DNA of 64,000 nt from assembly GCA_024280455.1 (NCBI GenBank), contig JAJRQC010000095.1, forward strand, positions 1 through 64,000, given 5' to 3'. The translations under genes and the position numbers were made by a program. This document shows positions 18,129 to 26,960 of the stretch, piece after piece. The notes under the pieces are model-generated. The model was not told the DNA's origin and made no database searches. It saw only the letters and a list, made by a program, of their open reading frames with translations. The DNA is from Deltaproteobacteria bacterium. Lineage in GTDB: Bacteria > Desulfobacterota > Desulfobulbia > Desulfobulbales > Desulfobulbaceae. The number at the start of each line of letters is the position of its first letter. The first letter of the stretch is position 1.

Positions 18129-19664
18129 TCAGCTTTCCACCGGTCCAATGCTGATCTGTTTGGCCATGATGCTGACCTCGGCAATGAGCAGGATGGTGAA
18201 CAGAATCAGAAACATGAAAAAGGTGGTTTGCACCGTGCCTGCTGTCAGGTTAGATCGGGCCACGGTGACCGGCAGCAAGTCCTGGATTGCCCAGGGTTGA
18301 CGGCCGACCTCGGCAACGATCCAGCCTGCCCAGTGGGCAATAAGGCCCAGAAAAAACAGGATAGTCCCGCCGCCGAGAAGCCAGCGCTGTTTGAGCAGGG
18401 TATCTGTTATCGAAAAATAGAGAAATGCTATGAAAACAAGGGGGAACAGAGTTCCCAGGCCCACCATGATACGAAAGGAGGTAAACGACATCGCTACCGG
18501 CGGCACCGCATCTTCGGGTTTCTCCAGAAATCCGTATCCCAGGTAGTCTTTGTTTTGATCAAAAAGCGAGAGCGCGGCGGCAGCTGCGGCCGTATCACCG
18601 GCACGGTTGGCCTTTTTGTATTTATCAAGCTCGGCCAGGGCGATCTTTCCCTTTTCCATCTTTTCAGTTGCGCCCATGATGCCCTGCTCCGCATTACCGT
18701 AGACCAGATCTTCAATACCCGGGACAAAGGAGCCCAGGGAACGGTTGGCCAACAGAGACAGGAGGCCGGGGACCCGGATGGCAAAGGTAAGCCCGTCCTG
18801 GTCATCACCTACTTTTTTATAGGTATTCACCATGCCGAGGGCAACAATACCGGCATTGGTTTCACCCTGGTACAACCCCTCAACGGCGGCAAGCTTCATG
18901 GGCTGGTGCTGGGCCACTTCATAGGCAGCCTCATCACCGGTGAAGCCGACAAATATTGAGGCCAGCAGGCCGAAAATAGAGGCAACGATGATGGAACGCC
19001 GGGCCATCTTGATGTGACGCCCTTTGAGCAGGTAAAAAGATGAAATAGAGAGGATAAACAGGGCGGCAAAGAGCATGGATGCGCTGGTGGTATGGGTAAA
19101 TTTAGAGACCGCTATCGGGTTAAAGACGATTTCACTGAAGTTCTGCATTTCAAAACGGGCCGTATCCGGATTAAAGGCCTGCCCGACCGGATTCTGCATC
19201 CAGGCATTGGCGATCAGAATCCAGATCGCCGACATGTTGGAACCGACCGCGACCATCCAGGTGGAAAAGAGGTGGAACCTTTTGGAAACGCGGTTCCAGC
19301 CGAAAAACATGACTGCAAAAAAGGTTGCCTCCAAAAAGAAGGCAAAAATGCCTTCTATGGCCAGCGGGGCGCCGAAAATATCACCGACCATCCAGGAGTA
19401 GTTGGACCAGTTGGTACCGAATTCAAATTCGAGGATAATACCGGTGGCCACGCCAATGGCAAAGTTAATGCCGAACAGCTTCATCCAGAATTTTGTCAGG
19501 TTTTTCCACTCCTGAGAGCCGGTCTTCACATAAATGGTATGATAAAAGGCGATAATCCAGGTGATCCCCAGGGTCAGAGGCACAAAAATCCAGTGATACA
19601 GGGCTGTCAGGGCAAACTGGGCCCGGGCCCAGTTGACCATGGTCAGGTCGAAATTTTCAATCAT
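18129..19664 (-). CDS. cydA: Cytochrome bd oxidase subunit I
   Basis: A 511-aa quinol oxidase subunit that carries the haems and reduces O2 to water at the inner membrane. Visible landmarks: His24 in FALTALYHWIFVPLT (haem b595 ligand position), the SKFTHTTSAS stretch (haem b558 His), SFRIMVGLG (Met ligand) and GWIVAEVGRQPWAIQ. The periplasmic Q-loop is of ordinary short type. In a sulfate reducer this enzyme would detoxify oxygen. The start overlaps the stop of the DUF4492 gene by 4 nt (ATGA), so the two are translationally coupled. Confidence 0.96.
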   Translation of the reverse strand: MIENFDLTMVNWARAQFALTALYHWIFVPLTLGITWIIAFYHTIYVKTGSQEWKNLTKFWMKLFGINFAIGVATGIILEFEFGTNWSNYSWMVGDIFGAPLAIEGIFAFFLEATFFAVMFFGWNRVSKRFHLFSTWMVAVGSNMSAIWILIANAWMQNPVGQAFNPDTARFEMQNFSEIVFNPIAVSKFTHTTSASMLFAALFILSISSFYLLKGRHIKMARRSIIVASIFGLLASIFVGFTGDEAAYEVAQHQPMKLAAVEGLYQGETNAGIVALGMVNTYKKVGDDQDGLTFAIRVPGLLSLLANRSLGSFVPGIEDLVYGNAEQGIMGATEKMEKGKIALAELDKYKKANRAGDTAAAAAALSLFDQNKDYLGYGFLEKPEDAVPPVAMSFTSFRIMVGLGTLFPLVFIAFLYFSITDTLLKQRWLLGGGTILFFLGLIAHWAGWIVAEVGRQPWAIQDLLPVTVARSNLTAGTVQTTFFMFLILFTILLIAEVSIMAKQISIGPVES

Positions 19665-19927
19665 TCTTCCTCTCCTCCTTGTGTAATATTCTGCACGGGT
19701 CCGGTCAGCTCACTGAGCACATACTCCGCCCGTTGTTCATCCGTAGAAAACTTCGTTCCAAGAAAATCATGGAAAAAAAACAGCTTCAAGACCCCAAACA
19801 TGATGATCAGCTTGATAAGAATAACCTTCCACAGGGTTCTCCCCAGCGTCATCCGGCGGAACCCGTCCATATAAAAGCGAAAAACCCGAATAACCACATT
19901 GGGCTTTTTTTGCACTACCTGTTCCAT
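19661..19927 (-). CDS. DUF4492 protein, bd-oxidase accessory
   Basis: An 88-aa protein with the family hallmark FRFYMDGFRRMTLGRTLWKV followed by one membrane span (ILIKLIIMFGVLKLFFF). DUF4492 genes sit directly before cydA in Bacteroidetes and some delta-type proteobacteria; the biochemical role is unknown, but assembly of the oxidase is the common guess. It lies 9 nt after rrf2 and overlaps cydA by 4 nt. Confidence 0.88.
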   Translation of the reverse strand: MEQVVQKKPNVVIRVFRFYMDGFRRMTLGRTLWKVILIKLIIMFGVLKLFFFHDFLGTKFSTDEQRAEYVLSELTGPVQNITQGGEEE

Positions 19928-19936
19928 GAGCGTCTT

Positions 19937-20425
19937 CTATTGTTGTTTTAAACGACTTATACTCTCAGACTCAAAAGATTCCGCCGGAGCGGGCTCAGCA
20001 GTGGAAAAGGTTGGGACACAGGACTCCTCTTTCACCAGTTGATCAAAGTGCACCCGGGCCAGGGTTTGCCGCAGCTGATCCCGGACATCCATCCAAACCC
20101 GGTGGACCGCACAGCTGGTGGTCACCTTGCAGGAAGAAGGTCGGGCCACGCAGTCATTGAGATAAATTTCACCAATCATGGTTTCAACAACGTCGAGCAG
20201 GGAAATATCCACGGGCTCCCGCAGGAGAACAAATCCTCCCCGCGGTCCCTGTTTGATCTCGATAAAGCCGGCCTTTGCCAGATCCTGAGCAATCTTAGCC
20301 AGAAAATGTCCCGGAATCTCCGCCCGCTCGGCGATTTCCTGACGACTGGTCAACACCCCCCGTCCCTGTTTGGAAAGGTAGACCATACAGCGGATGGCGT
20401 ATTCAGCGGCCCTTGTCAGTCGCAT
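19937..20425 (-). CDS. Rrf2-family iron-sulfur transcription regulator
   Basis: A 162-aa IscR/NsrR-type repressor. The N-terminal winged helix is clear (RLTRAAEYAIRCMVYLS, then GPRGGFVLLREP in the wing). Three cysteines in the usual cluster-binding loop (DCVARPSSCKVTTSC) suggest a [2Fe-2S] or [4Fe-4S] sensor for oxygen, NO or iron. The C-terminal 40 residues are an acidic tail of no clear function. Being co-directional with and embedded in the cyd genes, it is the obvious regulator of the locus. The IscR-like dyad at 21756 fits as its target. Confidence 0.92.
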   Translation of the reverse strand: MRLTRAAEYAIRCMVYLSKQGRGVLTSRQEIAERAEIPGHFLAKIAQDLAKAGFIEIKQGPRGGFVLLREPVDISLLDVVETMIGEIYLNDCVARPSSCKVTTSCAVHRVWMDVRDQLRQTLARVHFDQLVKEESCVPTFSTAEPAPAESFESESISRLKQQ

Positions 20426-20558
20426 ATTTCACGGAAATGCAACGGGGTATAAGGATGTTGACATCGTATCAAATTCAGAAATCCCCGTTGTTGAGAGTTT
20501 TGCACGCAGCCGTTCAAGCACAGAATAAACCGGCTCCCGCCCTGAAGGTAGCCTTCAA

Positions 20559-21713
20559 TCAATAGGATCCGGCGCTGTCGGCTCCGCTTATGTCATCAAC
20601 ACTTATCTTTCTCCGATCCATTGCCCACCAGACATAGGCCACATAGGCCAGAACAACGGGAATGAACAGGGCCACCCAGGTCATGACCTGGAGAGTATAG
20701 ACACTGCTGGAAGCATTATAAATGGTCAGACTGGACTGCAGATCGACCTTGGAGGGATAGAAAGCCGTGTTATTAAAACCCGCCATCCCGAAGATTGCCA
20801 ATCCGACAAGCACTGTTCCCAGTCCCGAGGACCAGATGCCGCATGTTGCCTTGGTCTTAGAGGTCACCAGTACACCGGTGACCACCAGGATCAAGCCGAC
20901 GATCAGGGCAACGGCAAGACCGGGCACCTGCACCAGATTGAGGAGGTATTTCCAGGTGACCCGGATGATCTCTCCATTTTCACCGATACCATAGCCGTCC
21001 ATGGGCAGAACCTGAATAACGAACCAGCCCAGAAACGGGAGGCTGTAGATAAAATTTTTATAGGTCGCTGCACGCAGGCGCTCTTCCAGTTCATCGTTTT
21101 GGCTGAAATCGATATTATTAACCAGGTACATGGCGCCAAGGGCACGGGCGTTGAAGACCAGGAAAAAACCGACCGAAAGGTTAAACAGGGAAAAAGCCGC
21201 CTCAAGCCCCCGCAGTGGACTCGTCCAGGTAACAAAATTATAGCTGTTTAAGGTAAAATTGGAGCCGGTGAAAAAGGTACCGACCGCTGCCCCGATAAGC
21301 AGAATGCCCACCGAACCGTTGATCAAAAGAAAGGTTTCAAAGACTTTGGATCCAAGGATGTTTCTCGGCTTTGTTCGGTACTCGTAACTGACCGCCTGAA
21401 TAATAAAGGTGAACAGAATCAACATCCATACCCAGTACGCCCCACCAAAGGAGGTCGCATAAAACTTGGGAAAGGCAGCAAACAGAGAGCCTCCGAAGAG
21501 CACCAGGGTTGTGAAGGTGAGTTCCCATTTTCGCCCCAGCGAATTAATGACCAGCGACTTTTCGGTCTCCGTCTTTGCGACCTGCCAGAGCAGGGTCTGC
21601 CCCCCCTGAACAAAGTTAAGAAAAAGAAACAGGGAACCGACCACGGAACAGATCAACCACCAGAGTTCCTGTAATTGGGCGTGGGTTGCGGTTTGAATCC
21701 AGTAGGCAATCAT
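20559..21713 (-). CDS. cydB: Cytochrome bd oxidase subunit II
   Basis: A 384-aa polytopic membrane protein that scaffolds CydA. CydB features include an LWWLICSVVGSLFLFLNFVQGGQTLL N-terminus (about nine spans follow) and WVALFIPVVLAYVAYVWWAM near the end. ATG 21713 is preceded by AAAGGAG. Here cydB comes first, 133 nt upstream of rrf2, rather than directly after cydA as in most bd operons; CydA and CydB are therefore separated by the regulator and DUF4492. Confidence 0.92.
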   Translation of the reverse strand: MIAYWIQTATHAQLQELWWLICSVVGSLFLFLNFVQGGQTLLWQVAKTETEKSLVINSLGRKWELTFTTLVLFGGSLFAAFPKFYATSFGGAYWVWMLILFTFIIQAVSYEYRTKPRNILGSKVFETFLLINGSVGILLIGAAVGTFFTGSNFTLNSYNFVTWTSPLRGLEAAFSLFNLSVGFFLVFNARALGAMYLVNNIDFSQNDELEERLRAATYKNFIYSLPFLGWFVIQVLPMDGYGIGENGEIIRVTWKYLLNLVQVPGLAVALIVGLILVVTGVLVTSKTKATCGIWSSGLGTVLVGLAIFGMAGFNNTAFYPSKVDLQSSLTIYNASSSVYTLQVMTWVALFIPVVLAYVAYVWWAMDRRKISVDDISGADSAGSY

Positions 21714-21755
21714 GCGTAACTCCTTTGTAAAACCAGTAGTTGAGCCAAAAAGGAT

Positions 21756-21802
21756 ATATAAGATTATTATAGTCCTATATTGAGAAAAAATTACCCTGTC
21801 AA
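21756..21802 (-). promoter_or_regulatory. cydB promoter overlapped by an IscR/Rrf2-like operator
   Basis: On the minus strand TTGACA (21802-21797) is followed after exactly 17 nt by TATAGG (21779-21774). A 25-nt dyad-like site, ATA-TAG-GACT-ATAAT-AATC-TTA-TAT (21780-21756), begins at the -10 element. It has the spacing of IscR-type sites (ATA-N3-GACT-N5-AGTC-N3-TAT) with AATC in place of AGTC. Binding there would block polymerase. Confidence 0.6.
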
Positions 21803-21937
21803 GAATAAAATAACTATTCCCAACTATACTCGGAGATGCCTGCTTAAGGGTAAGGCCGGGAGGAAACTGCCCAGTATTTCACCGTCAGTAATTCCTCACA
21901 GGGTTTGTAACTGTGCGTTTGCACATGCTAAAATATT

Positions 21938-22045
21938 GTAATTGGTCACAGGTGCGTCAGATTTGTTCAGTCACAGCTGTTGGCTATAGCCCCTCTATGC
22001 GGACAGGTGTGACCGGACAAAGATGGTGTGCCTGTGATCAATTAC
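21938..22045 (+). repeat. Structured dispersed repeat, copy D
   Basis: Begins GTAATTGGTCACAGGTGC and ends GCCTGTGATCAATTAC. The arms pair over 22 consecutive positions, counting G-U pairs, then seven more after a 2-nt mismatch. It carries the family core CTATAGCCCCTCTATGCGGA. The outer stem differs from copies A-C but is still self-complementary. It lies between the cydB promoter and the 3' end of the lipase-like gene. Confidence 0.65.
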
Positions 22046-22094
22046 CACCGTCATCATACCGATAACCAGATATCTCGGTTCATCCAATCTATCA

Positions 22095-23609
22095 TTACTC
22101 CACTATCTCACGACCCGGTTTGGCGTCCTTGAAATCAACCGATTTTGTTTTCTTGGTCATCTTATCCAGGCAAAATACGTTCTTGCTGACAACACGCCTT
22201 AGTCGGATGTCAATCAGGGTTGTACCGTTTGGGTGCAGTGCCTTGGCAAGCAGGTCCTGTGAGGCGCTGATGCTGCATGGAAGGTAGCGCACAAATCCAT
22301 CTTCCGGTCTGGCCACAATCTTAATGCCCAAGGATTCCGCCCCGGTCATCTTTTTCCGGACAACTTTACCTTTGTTATTTCGTACCGCTTTACATCCGGT
22401 CATTGCGTTGTAGTTAAAAAAGTAGGTAATAATCTCCGGATTGATCGAGTTTCGCTGGCGGTCGGCAAAGAACCCCCTGGGAAGATGGTTTGGATCATTC
22501 TCCGGGCCGGCGGTCAAAATAAGATCAAAATCGTGTACGGAGTAGCCCTCATCATCGCGTACCCTGAAGATAACCATTGAAAATTTATCATGGTAAAACT
22601 TTGTTGCAGATTTCAACAAATGCGTTTCCACTTCAAGCAATTCTTTTTCCTGCACACTCTCGGTTTCATCTGCAAAACGACGGCACAGGCTGTCATACTG
22701 CTCTTTGGTCCGGATCATCAGGCAATCAAAAATCGCCGCCACGGTTTCCCTGCTCTTCCTGTTGGTTATCCCCTCTTTGACGCTGCGCATAATGCCCATC
22801 TTCTTGCCGGAGTGGGATTTTTTACCGACTATCCTGAAGGCTGCCGGCGGAGATTCAACAAACTCTTCAACCTGCAGGTCGTCGGCTCTATACTCCCCCC
22901 TCTGCTTAATCGGGTGCTGCTGAACCAGCTTGATATACCGGCCGCAGAGATTTGCCGCCGCAGCCCGGACAACCCCATCAGAACCCAGTTCTCCGGTATA
23001 GCTGTTTAAGTTATCATAGAAGGCCCGGTCTATGTATTGACCGGTTAGCACAAAGGGAAATATACCCTCAGGGCCGATCCGGCTGCCGTCGCTGCGGATC
23101 CAGCTCGTATTGAGCTCCCATGCCTCTTCACTGCCGAGCTCAAGCCAGTCAAGCACACCCTGTCCGGGCTCAACTCCGCCGAACCACGATTTAATCCGGC
23201 CCAGTCTTCCCTTGCCCAGCTGGGCCAATGCCGAACCATAGTTGGCAGGGGCCAACATGATAAGATGGCTCATCGGGCAGGTTGTTCCCCCGGTATCAGC
23301 GCCATAATAGCGGTGCCACCAGTCCCGAATAACGGGACCGCCTGTTGAATGCGTAATACACACAAAGCGATTTCCCTGTTGCAGCAAACCGGAGAGTTCA
23401 TCCGCTACGGCCGCCTGAAACGCCCGAGAGATATCCTTGACCCGGACCTCGTCATGAAAACTGATGTAACGGCCGAGGAATATCTGTTTTACCTGGATTT
23501 CCATCCCTGCGGCCCGGGCTTCATTGCGCAGCCGTACAGGAAGACCGCCATAAGTAGCAGTATCGGTTACACTCCAGCCATGCACAAACACAACAATACA
23601 TTTTTGCAT
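22095..23609 (-). CDS. Alpha/beta-hydrolase, lipase-like
   Basis: A 504-aa protein whose first ~230 residues are an alpha/beta-hydrolase: VVFVHGWSVTD at the oxyanion end and the nucleophile elbow ITHSTGGPVIRDWW near residue 95, with Ser in HSTGG. This resembles triacylglycerol-lipase/phospholipase-like proteins (PGAP1/DUF676-like), including some secreted toxic lipases. No signal peptide is seen. The C-terminal ~270 residues (from about 235) are not recognised; they are basic and contain FSMVIFRVRDDEGYSVHDFD. A GGGAG ribosome site precedes ATG 23609. It stands alone with no immunity-like or T6SS gene nearby, so an effector role is speculation. Confidence 0.78.
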   Translation of the reverse strand: MQKCIVVFVHGWSVTDTATYGGLPVRLRNEARAAGMEIQVKQIFLGRYISFHDEVRVKDISRAFQAAVADELSGLLQQGNRFVCITHSTGGPVIRDWWHRYYGADTGGTTCPMSHLIMLAPANYGSALAQLGKGRLGRIKSWFGGVEPGQGVLDWLELGSEEAWELNTSWIRSDGSRIGPEGIFPFVLTGQYIDRAFYDNLNSYTGELGSDGVVRAAAANLCGRYIKLVQQHPIKQRGEYRADDLQVEEFVESPPAAFRIVGKKSHSGKKMGIMRSVKEGITNRKSRETVAAIFDCLMIRTKEQYDSLCRRFADETESVQEKELLEVETHLLKSATKFYHDKFSMVIFRVRDDEGYSVHDFDLILTAGPENDPNHLPRGFFADRQRNSINPEIITYFFNYNAMTGCKAVRNNKGKVVRKKMTGAESLGIKIVARPEDGFVRYLPCSISASQDLLAKALHPNGTTLIDIRLRRVVSKNVFCLDKMTKKTKSVDFKDAKPGREIVE

Positions 23610-23666
23610 ATCTGATCTCCCTTGTATGTAGGAACGATCTGTTCTCCCGATTCTTCAATTCGGTTT

Positions 23667-23891
23667 TTACAACTGATATTCAATGGGCAGAAAACCGGCA
23701 ACGCTGAGAAGAAAACGGCGCCAGACCAAAGCATGGGGATCGGTATAATACACCTTCTTCTCGCCGGATTTTGTGGTGACCCAGCGTATGAACTCCATGC
23801 CGTCATCTTCTGTAATCAACTCCAGTTTAAAGGCATTGGCCAGGGTCCAGTCACCGAAGTCTGTTTGAAGAAAACTTTGCAGATTTGTCAT
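23667..23891 (-). pseudogene. 3' remnant of a phospholipase D-type cardiolipin synthase
   Basis: The last ~60 codons match the end of ClsC/YmdC-like cardiolipin synthases: IRWVTTKSGEKKVYYTDPH, then a Trp-Arg-Arg-Phe and the terminal LPIEYQL, which corresponds to the family's LLPIE(S/W)QL end. The two HKD catalytic motifs and the first ~400 residues are absent. The frame remains open upstream to 24023 but that part is not homologous. This scrap marks the downstream edge of the giant secreted-protein operon. Confidence 0.65.
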
Positions 23892-24006
23892 CCCGGCAGG
23901 AAAAAGCCGAGGTTTTCCGCATGGTATAGGTGTCGGCGGAGAATTCTGGGCAAGCAGCCTGCTCCCCTCGCAGCTGCAACCCTCTACCTCTCTTGCCTCC
24001 GCTTTC

Positions 24007-24040
24007 CCTGCCCCCTCCCGCATGATGTGGGAGGGGCAGG
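24007..24040. terminator. GC-rich hairpin ending the secreted-protein operon
   Basis: CCTGCCCCCTCCC at 24007-24019 pairs with GGGAGGGGCAGG at 24029-24040. It lies 17 nt past the stop of the 967-aa gene. A short T-tract follows only on the plus strand, so its polarity is ambiguous. Confidence 0.55.
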
Positions 24041-24056
24041 TCTTTTCAGGCAGCGC

Positions 24057-26960
24057 TCAATGGGACAGAATGGCGGGCAGGAACATGGTCCACTGGAAGT
24101 GGTGTCCCACGCTGAGCTCGATGATGAGCGGGTTGCGCTCGGTGTCGTTGCTGGGCACGCTGAAGCTGTCCGTCATCACGGTTTTATCGGCCGGTGCGAC
24201 CCGGACCGTGATCCTGCAGGACTGGTCAAGGCCAAGCGTCACCCCGCTGCACTGATCGGACTGGATGATGAAGGGGGCTGCCAGGGCGTCACCGCTGCCC
24301 ACCGTGCCAATGGTTACCGCCATCTGGCCCAGGTTGCTGATGGTGATGGTCTGGTCTGCGCTGCTGCCGGGAGTGACAGAGCCAAAATCAACCCGTTGCG
24401 GATCTGCAGTGATGTGCATGCCCGGGTAGAGTACGTCGACCACAAAGCTTGCGCTGTCAAGGCCGGTGTTACCGGCCCGGTCCGTGGACTCGACCCGGAC
24501 CACGTGAATACCCTCGGCCAGTGGTGCCAGCCGTTCACCCGACCTGGTGGCCACGGGTACGTCATCCACAAACACGGCTGTACCGAATCCCTCACTAATG
24601 GTGTAGGCAAGCATGGGGTCAAAGCGACCCACCGTACTGCCACTGGCCGGTTCCGTTATGGCAACCTGGGGCTTGGTCAGGTCGATGACGATTTCGGCCA
24701 AACCGTATCCGTGCACCATAGCACCGTTAACCGCTGTCATGGACAGCAGATGCACGCCCTCGGTGGTCAGACCGCTGATCGGACATGACCAGGAGTTAGC
24801 ATCAGGATAGCTCACCGCGCCGGTGGTGCCGCCGGCAAGGGACAGGGTTACCGTGGCCCCGGTGCCGCGATAGCCGGTCACGACCTGGGCCGGCTGGTTG
24901 GTGGGGCTGCGGTAACCGATTGCATAAACGGCGATACCCGGGTTGGTACCGGCTGCCCATTCGTCGGCATCGCCGATGCCGTCGTTGTCCGTGTCGGGAT
25001 TGAGCGGACTGGAGCCAAAGGCCATCTCCACCCCGTCGCTGAGGCCGTCATTGTCATCGTCATCATCGCACACATCGCCCATGCCGTCCCCGTCGGTGTC
25101 CAGCTGGCTGATGTTGGCAATGCCGGGACAGTTGTCCTGTGCATCGGAAAACCCGTCGCCATCGGTGTCCGCAATAAAGGGATCCGGTCCCTGCTGCAGC
25201 AGTTCGACAAGACCGGTCAGCTGGTCGTTGTCCAGGTCGTTACCCGGTGCCAGTACCTGACAGAACGGCTTGCCGGTATCTTCCAGCTGCGCGTAGGTGT
25301 AGCGGAGCCCGAGCAGGGCCAGGTAGGCACCCTGATCCTGCTGGAAGTAGATGGCCGCGGCCGATTCAAATCCTTCCGGATCTTGACTGGCAATGGCGGT
25401 TATCTCCGATCGGACGGCGGTACAGGAGTCATCCAGGATATCAGCGAATTCCACCATCAGGCTGTTGATGTCCCGGTGCTGCCGGGCCAGTTCACCCCTG
25501 ACCGTGTCGATGAGGGCCAGCCGCGGCTGGTGACCGAATGAGCCGAAGCCGAACCAGATTCCGGGCTCCAGGCTGGCACGGATCTCCATGGCCCGGGCCA
25601 GCAGGCCGAGATCAGCCCGGTCCGATGCCGTGATGTCGAAAAGATTTACCTGCACCCTGAGGGTGTTTGCCAGAAACTCTTCATACAGGGCCTGCCACTG
25701 CGCGGCCGTGGTCCATGTACCGGTCACGTCCCCGGGGTTCGGATCGGGAATCATGGGCAGGTAGCGGCTCAGGGCAAGCTGGTCATCCGGGCGTACGGCC
25801 CGCAGGTATCCCTCGCGTCCCATGGGAACCCAGGTTGTAGTGAAGCTGCCGTCGCCAGCCACCGGTGCATTCAGAAGTATTTCGCCGTCCAGTGTGGTAA
25901 TATCTAGTGTGCCCGCATTCCAGGTACCGGCACCGCCGGCAAGGGAGCCGGAAATTTCCGCCTCTACCTCGTAGAGCCGGGTGGCGGTTGGTGTTTCAGC
26001 GGAGTTTGCAGGGCCGGTACCCCGAATATTTTCATCCCAGTCACTCCAGCCGTCCTGGTCCGTGTCCATGGGCAGACTGAGCGGATCGTCGGGATTGGAT
26101 CCACGCAGGATTTCATCGATGTCACTCATTCCATCCCTGTCCCTGTCCGATCCGCTGTCGCCGTCTGTCATCACTGTCAGCGGATCAAGCCCGTGCGCGA
26201 TTTCCCAGGTATCGGGATAGCCGTCTCCATCGCTGTCCCTGTTCCAGTCCGCGGGGTGATTGATGGTGTAGGAAAAGGAACGCTCCGTGGTATGGGTTAC
26301 ATGCGTGACAGCTTCGGTGTATACGGCCCGGACCACAAGATCCCGGGACCGGTCGAGATACAGGGTGTAAGGACTGCCGTGGAGAATGGAAAACTGGCCG
26401 CCGTCCGCAATGACGATGCTGCAGTTGCCAACCGGGGCGCCCGGCCAGGGCAGACAGGTGAACTGCAGGGCCAGGGTGTTGCTGTAGGTACCGGGTGGCT
26501 GGCTGACACTCAGCCCGGGCACATCGGGCGTGGTATTGGTGAAAAAGGATTCATCAAAGGTGTACATCGATACCCGGGGCGCTCCGGTGGGCGGGGGCGG
26601 GCTTGTCCCGGCCAGGTCATTGGGTACGGCGACCTGGCCGCTGCCGAGGCTGAAGCTGGTGGACTGGGTAGTCGTCAGCACAGGCGGCTCACCGGCCTGC
26701 CATAACTGATGGGTAACCTGGCTGCCGGAGACCACCGTGGTCCAGTCGTCGAGATGATAGGTAGCTGTTACCTCGCCGTCACTGTCAAAGACGAGCAGGT
26801 TGGCCGTAGTCGATTCGTTCCAGGCCAGGGCCGCCGGCATCGTGGTACAGAGTATTGCCCAGACGAGGAGAAATCCACTGAGCAGTATCGGCAGGGCATG
26901 TCCACGGGGCCGGAGGACAGCCTGATGAGAAACGGACAGCATATCTCGGATATTTTTCAT
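24057..26960 (-). CDS. Secreted calcium-binding repeat protein (third gene of giant operon)
   Basis: A 967-aa exported protein. A signal peptide with an unusually long n-region ends near residue 46 (ILCTTMPAALAW). Asp-rich thrombospondin type 3-like calcium repeats occur twice: around 245-320 (NRDSDGDGYPDTWEIAHGLD) and around 590-665 (DTDGDGFSDAQDNCPGI). Residues ~680-850 contain Ig-like folds, including a bacterial-Ig stretch with YTISEGFGTAVFVDD. The end (~855-950) is a choice-of-anchor D/ASH-type module (VDFGSVTPGSSADQTITISN). No LPXTG, PEP-CTERM or autotransporter barrel is visible, so the anchoring mode is unknown. Its start overlaps the stop of the preceding gene by 4 nt, indicating coupled synthesis with the 1076-aa protein. 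Confidence 0.85.
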   Translation of the reverse strand: MKNIRDMLSVSHQAVLRPRGHALPILLSGFLLVWAILCTTMPAALAWNESTTANLLVFDSDGEVTATYHLDDWTTVVSGSQVTHQLWQAGEPPVLTTTQSTSFSLGSGQVAVPNDLAGTSPPPPTGAPRVSMYTFDESFFTNTTPDVPGLSVSQPPGTYSNTLALQFTCLPWPGAPVGNCSIVIADGGQFSILHGSPYTLYLDRSRDLVVRAVYTEAVTHVTHTTERSFSYTINHPADWNRDSDGDGYPDTWEIAHGLDPLTVMTDGDSGSDRDRDGMSDIDEILRGSNPDDPLSLPMDTDQDGWSDWDENIRGTGPANSAETPTATRLYEVEAEISGSLAGGAGTWNAGTLDITTLDGEILLNAPVAGDGSFTTTWVPMGREGYLRAVRPDDQLALSRYLPMIPDPNPGDVTGTWTTAAQWQALYEEFLANTLRVQVNLFDITASDRADLGLLARAMEIRASLEPGIWFGFGSFGHQPRLALIDTVRGELARQHRDINSLMVEFADILDDSCTAVRSEITAIASQDPEGFESAAAIYFQQDQGAYLALLGLRYTYAQLEDTGKPFCQVLAPGNDLDNDQLTGLVELLQQGPDPFIADTDGDGFSDAQDNCPGIANISQLDTDGDGMGDVCDDDDDNDGLSDGVEMAFGSSPLNPDTDNDGIGDADEWAAGTNPGIAVYAIGYRSPTNQPAQVVTGYRGTGATVTLSLAGGTTGAVSYPDANSWSCPISGLTTEGVHLLSMTAVNGAMVHGYGLAEIVIDLTKPQVAITEPASGSTVGRFDPMLAYTISEGFGTAVFVDDVPVATRSGERLAPLAEGIHVVRVESTDRAGNTGLDSASFVVDVLYPGMHITADPQRVDFGSVTPGSSADQTITISNLGQMAVTIGTVGSGDALAAPFIIQSDQCSGVTLGLDQSCRITVRVAPADKTVMTDSFSVPSNDTERNPLIIELSVGHHFQWTMFLPAILSH

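Noticed and set aside
17898-18959. 353-aa plus-strand frame opposite cydA
   Set aside because: It is antisense to a clear cydA and the small cyd peptide, with no domain.
23622-24788. 388-aa plus-strand frame
   Set aside because: It is antisense to the cardiolipin synthase remnant and the 967-aa secreted protein; composition is that of a shadow frame.
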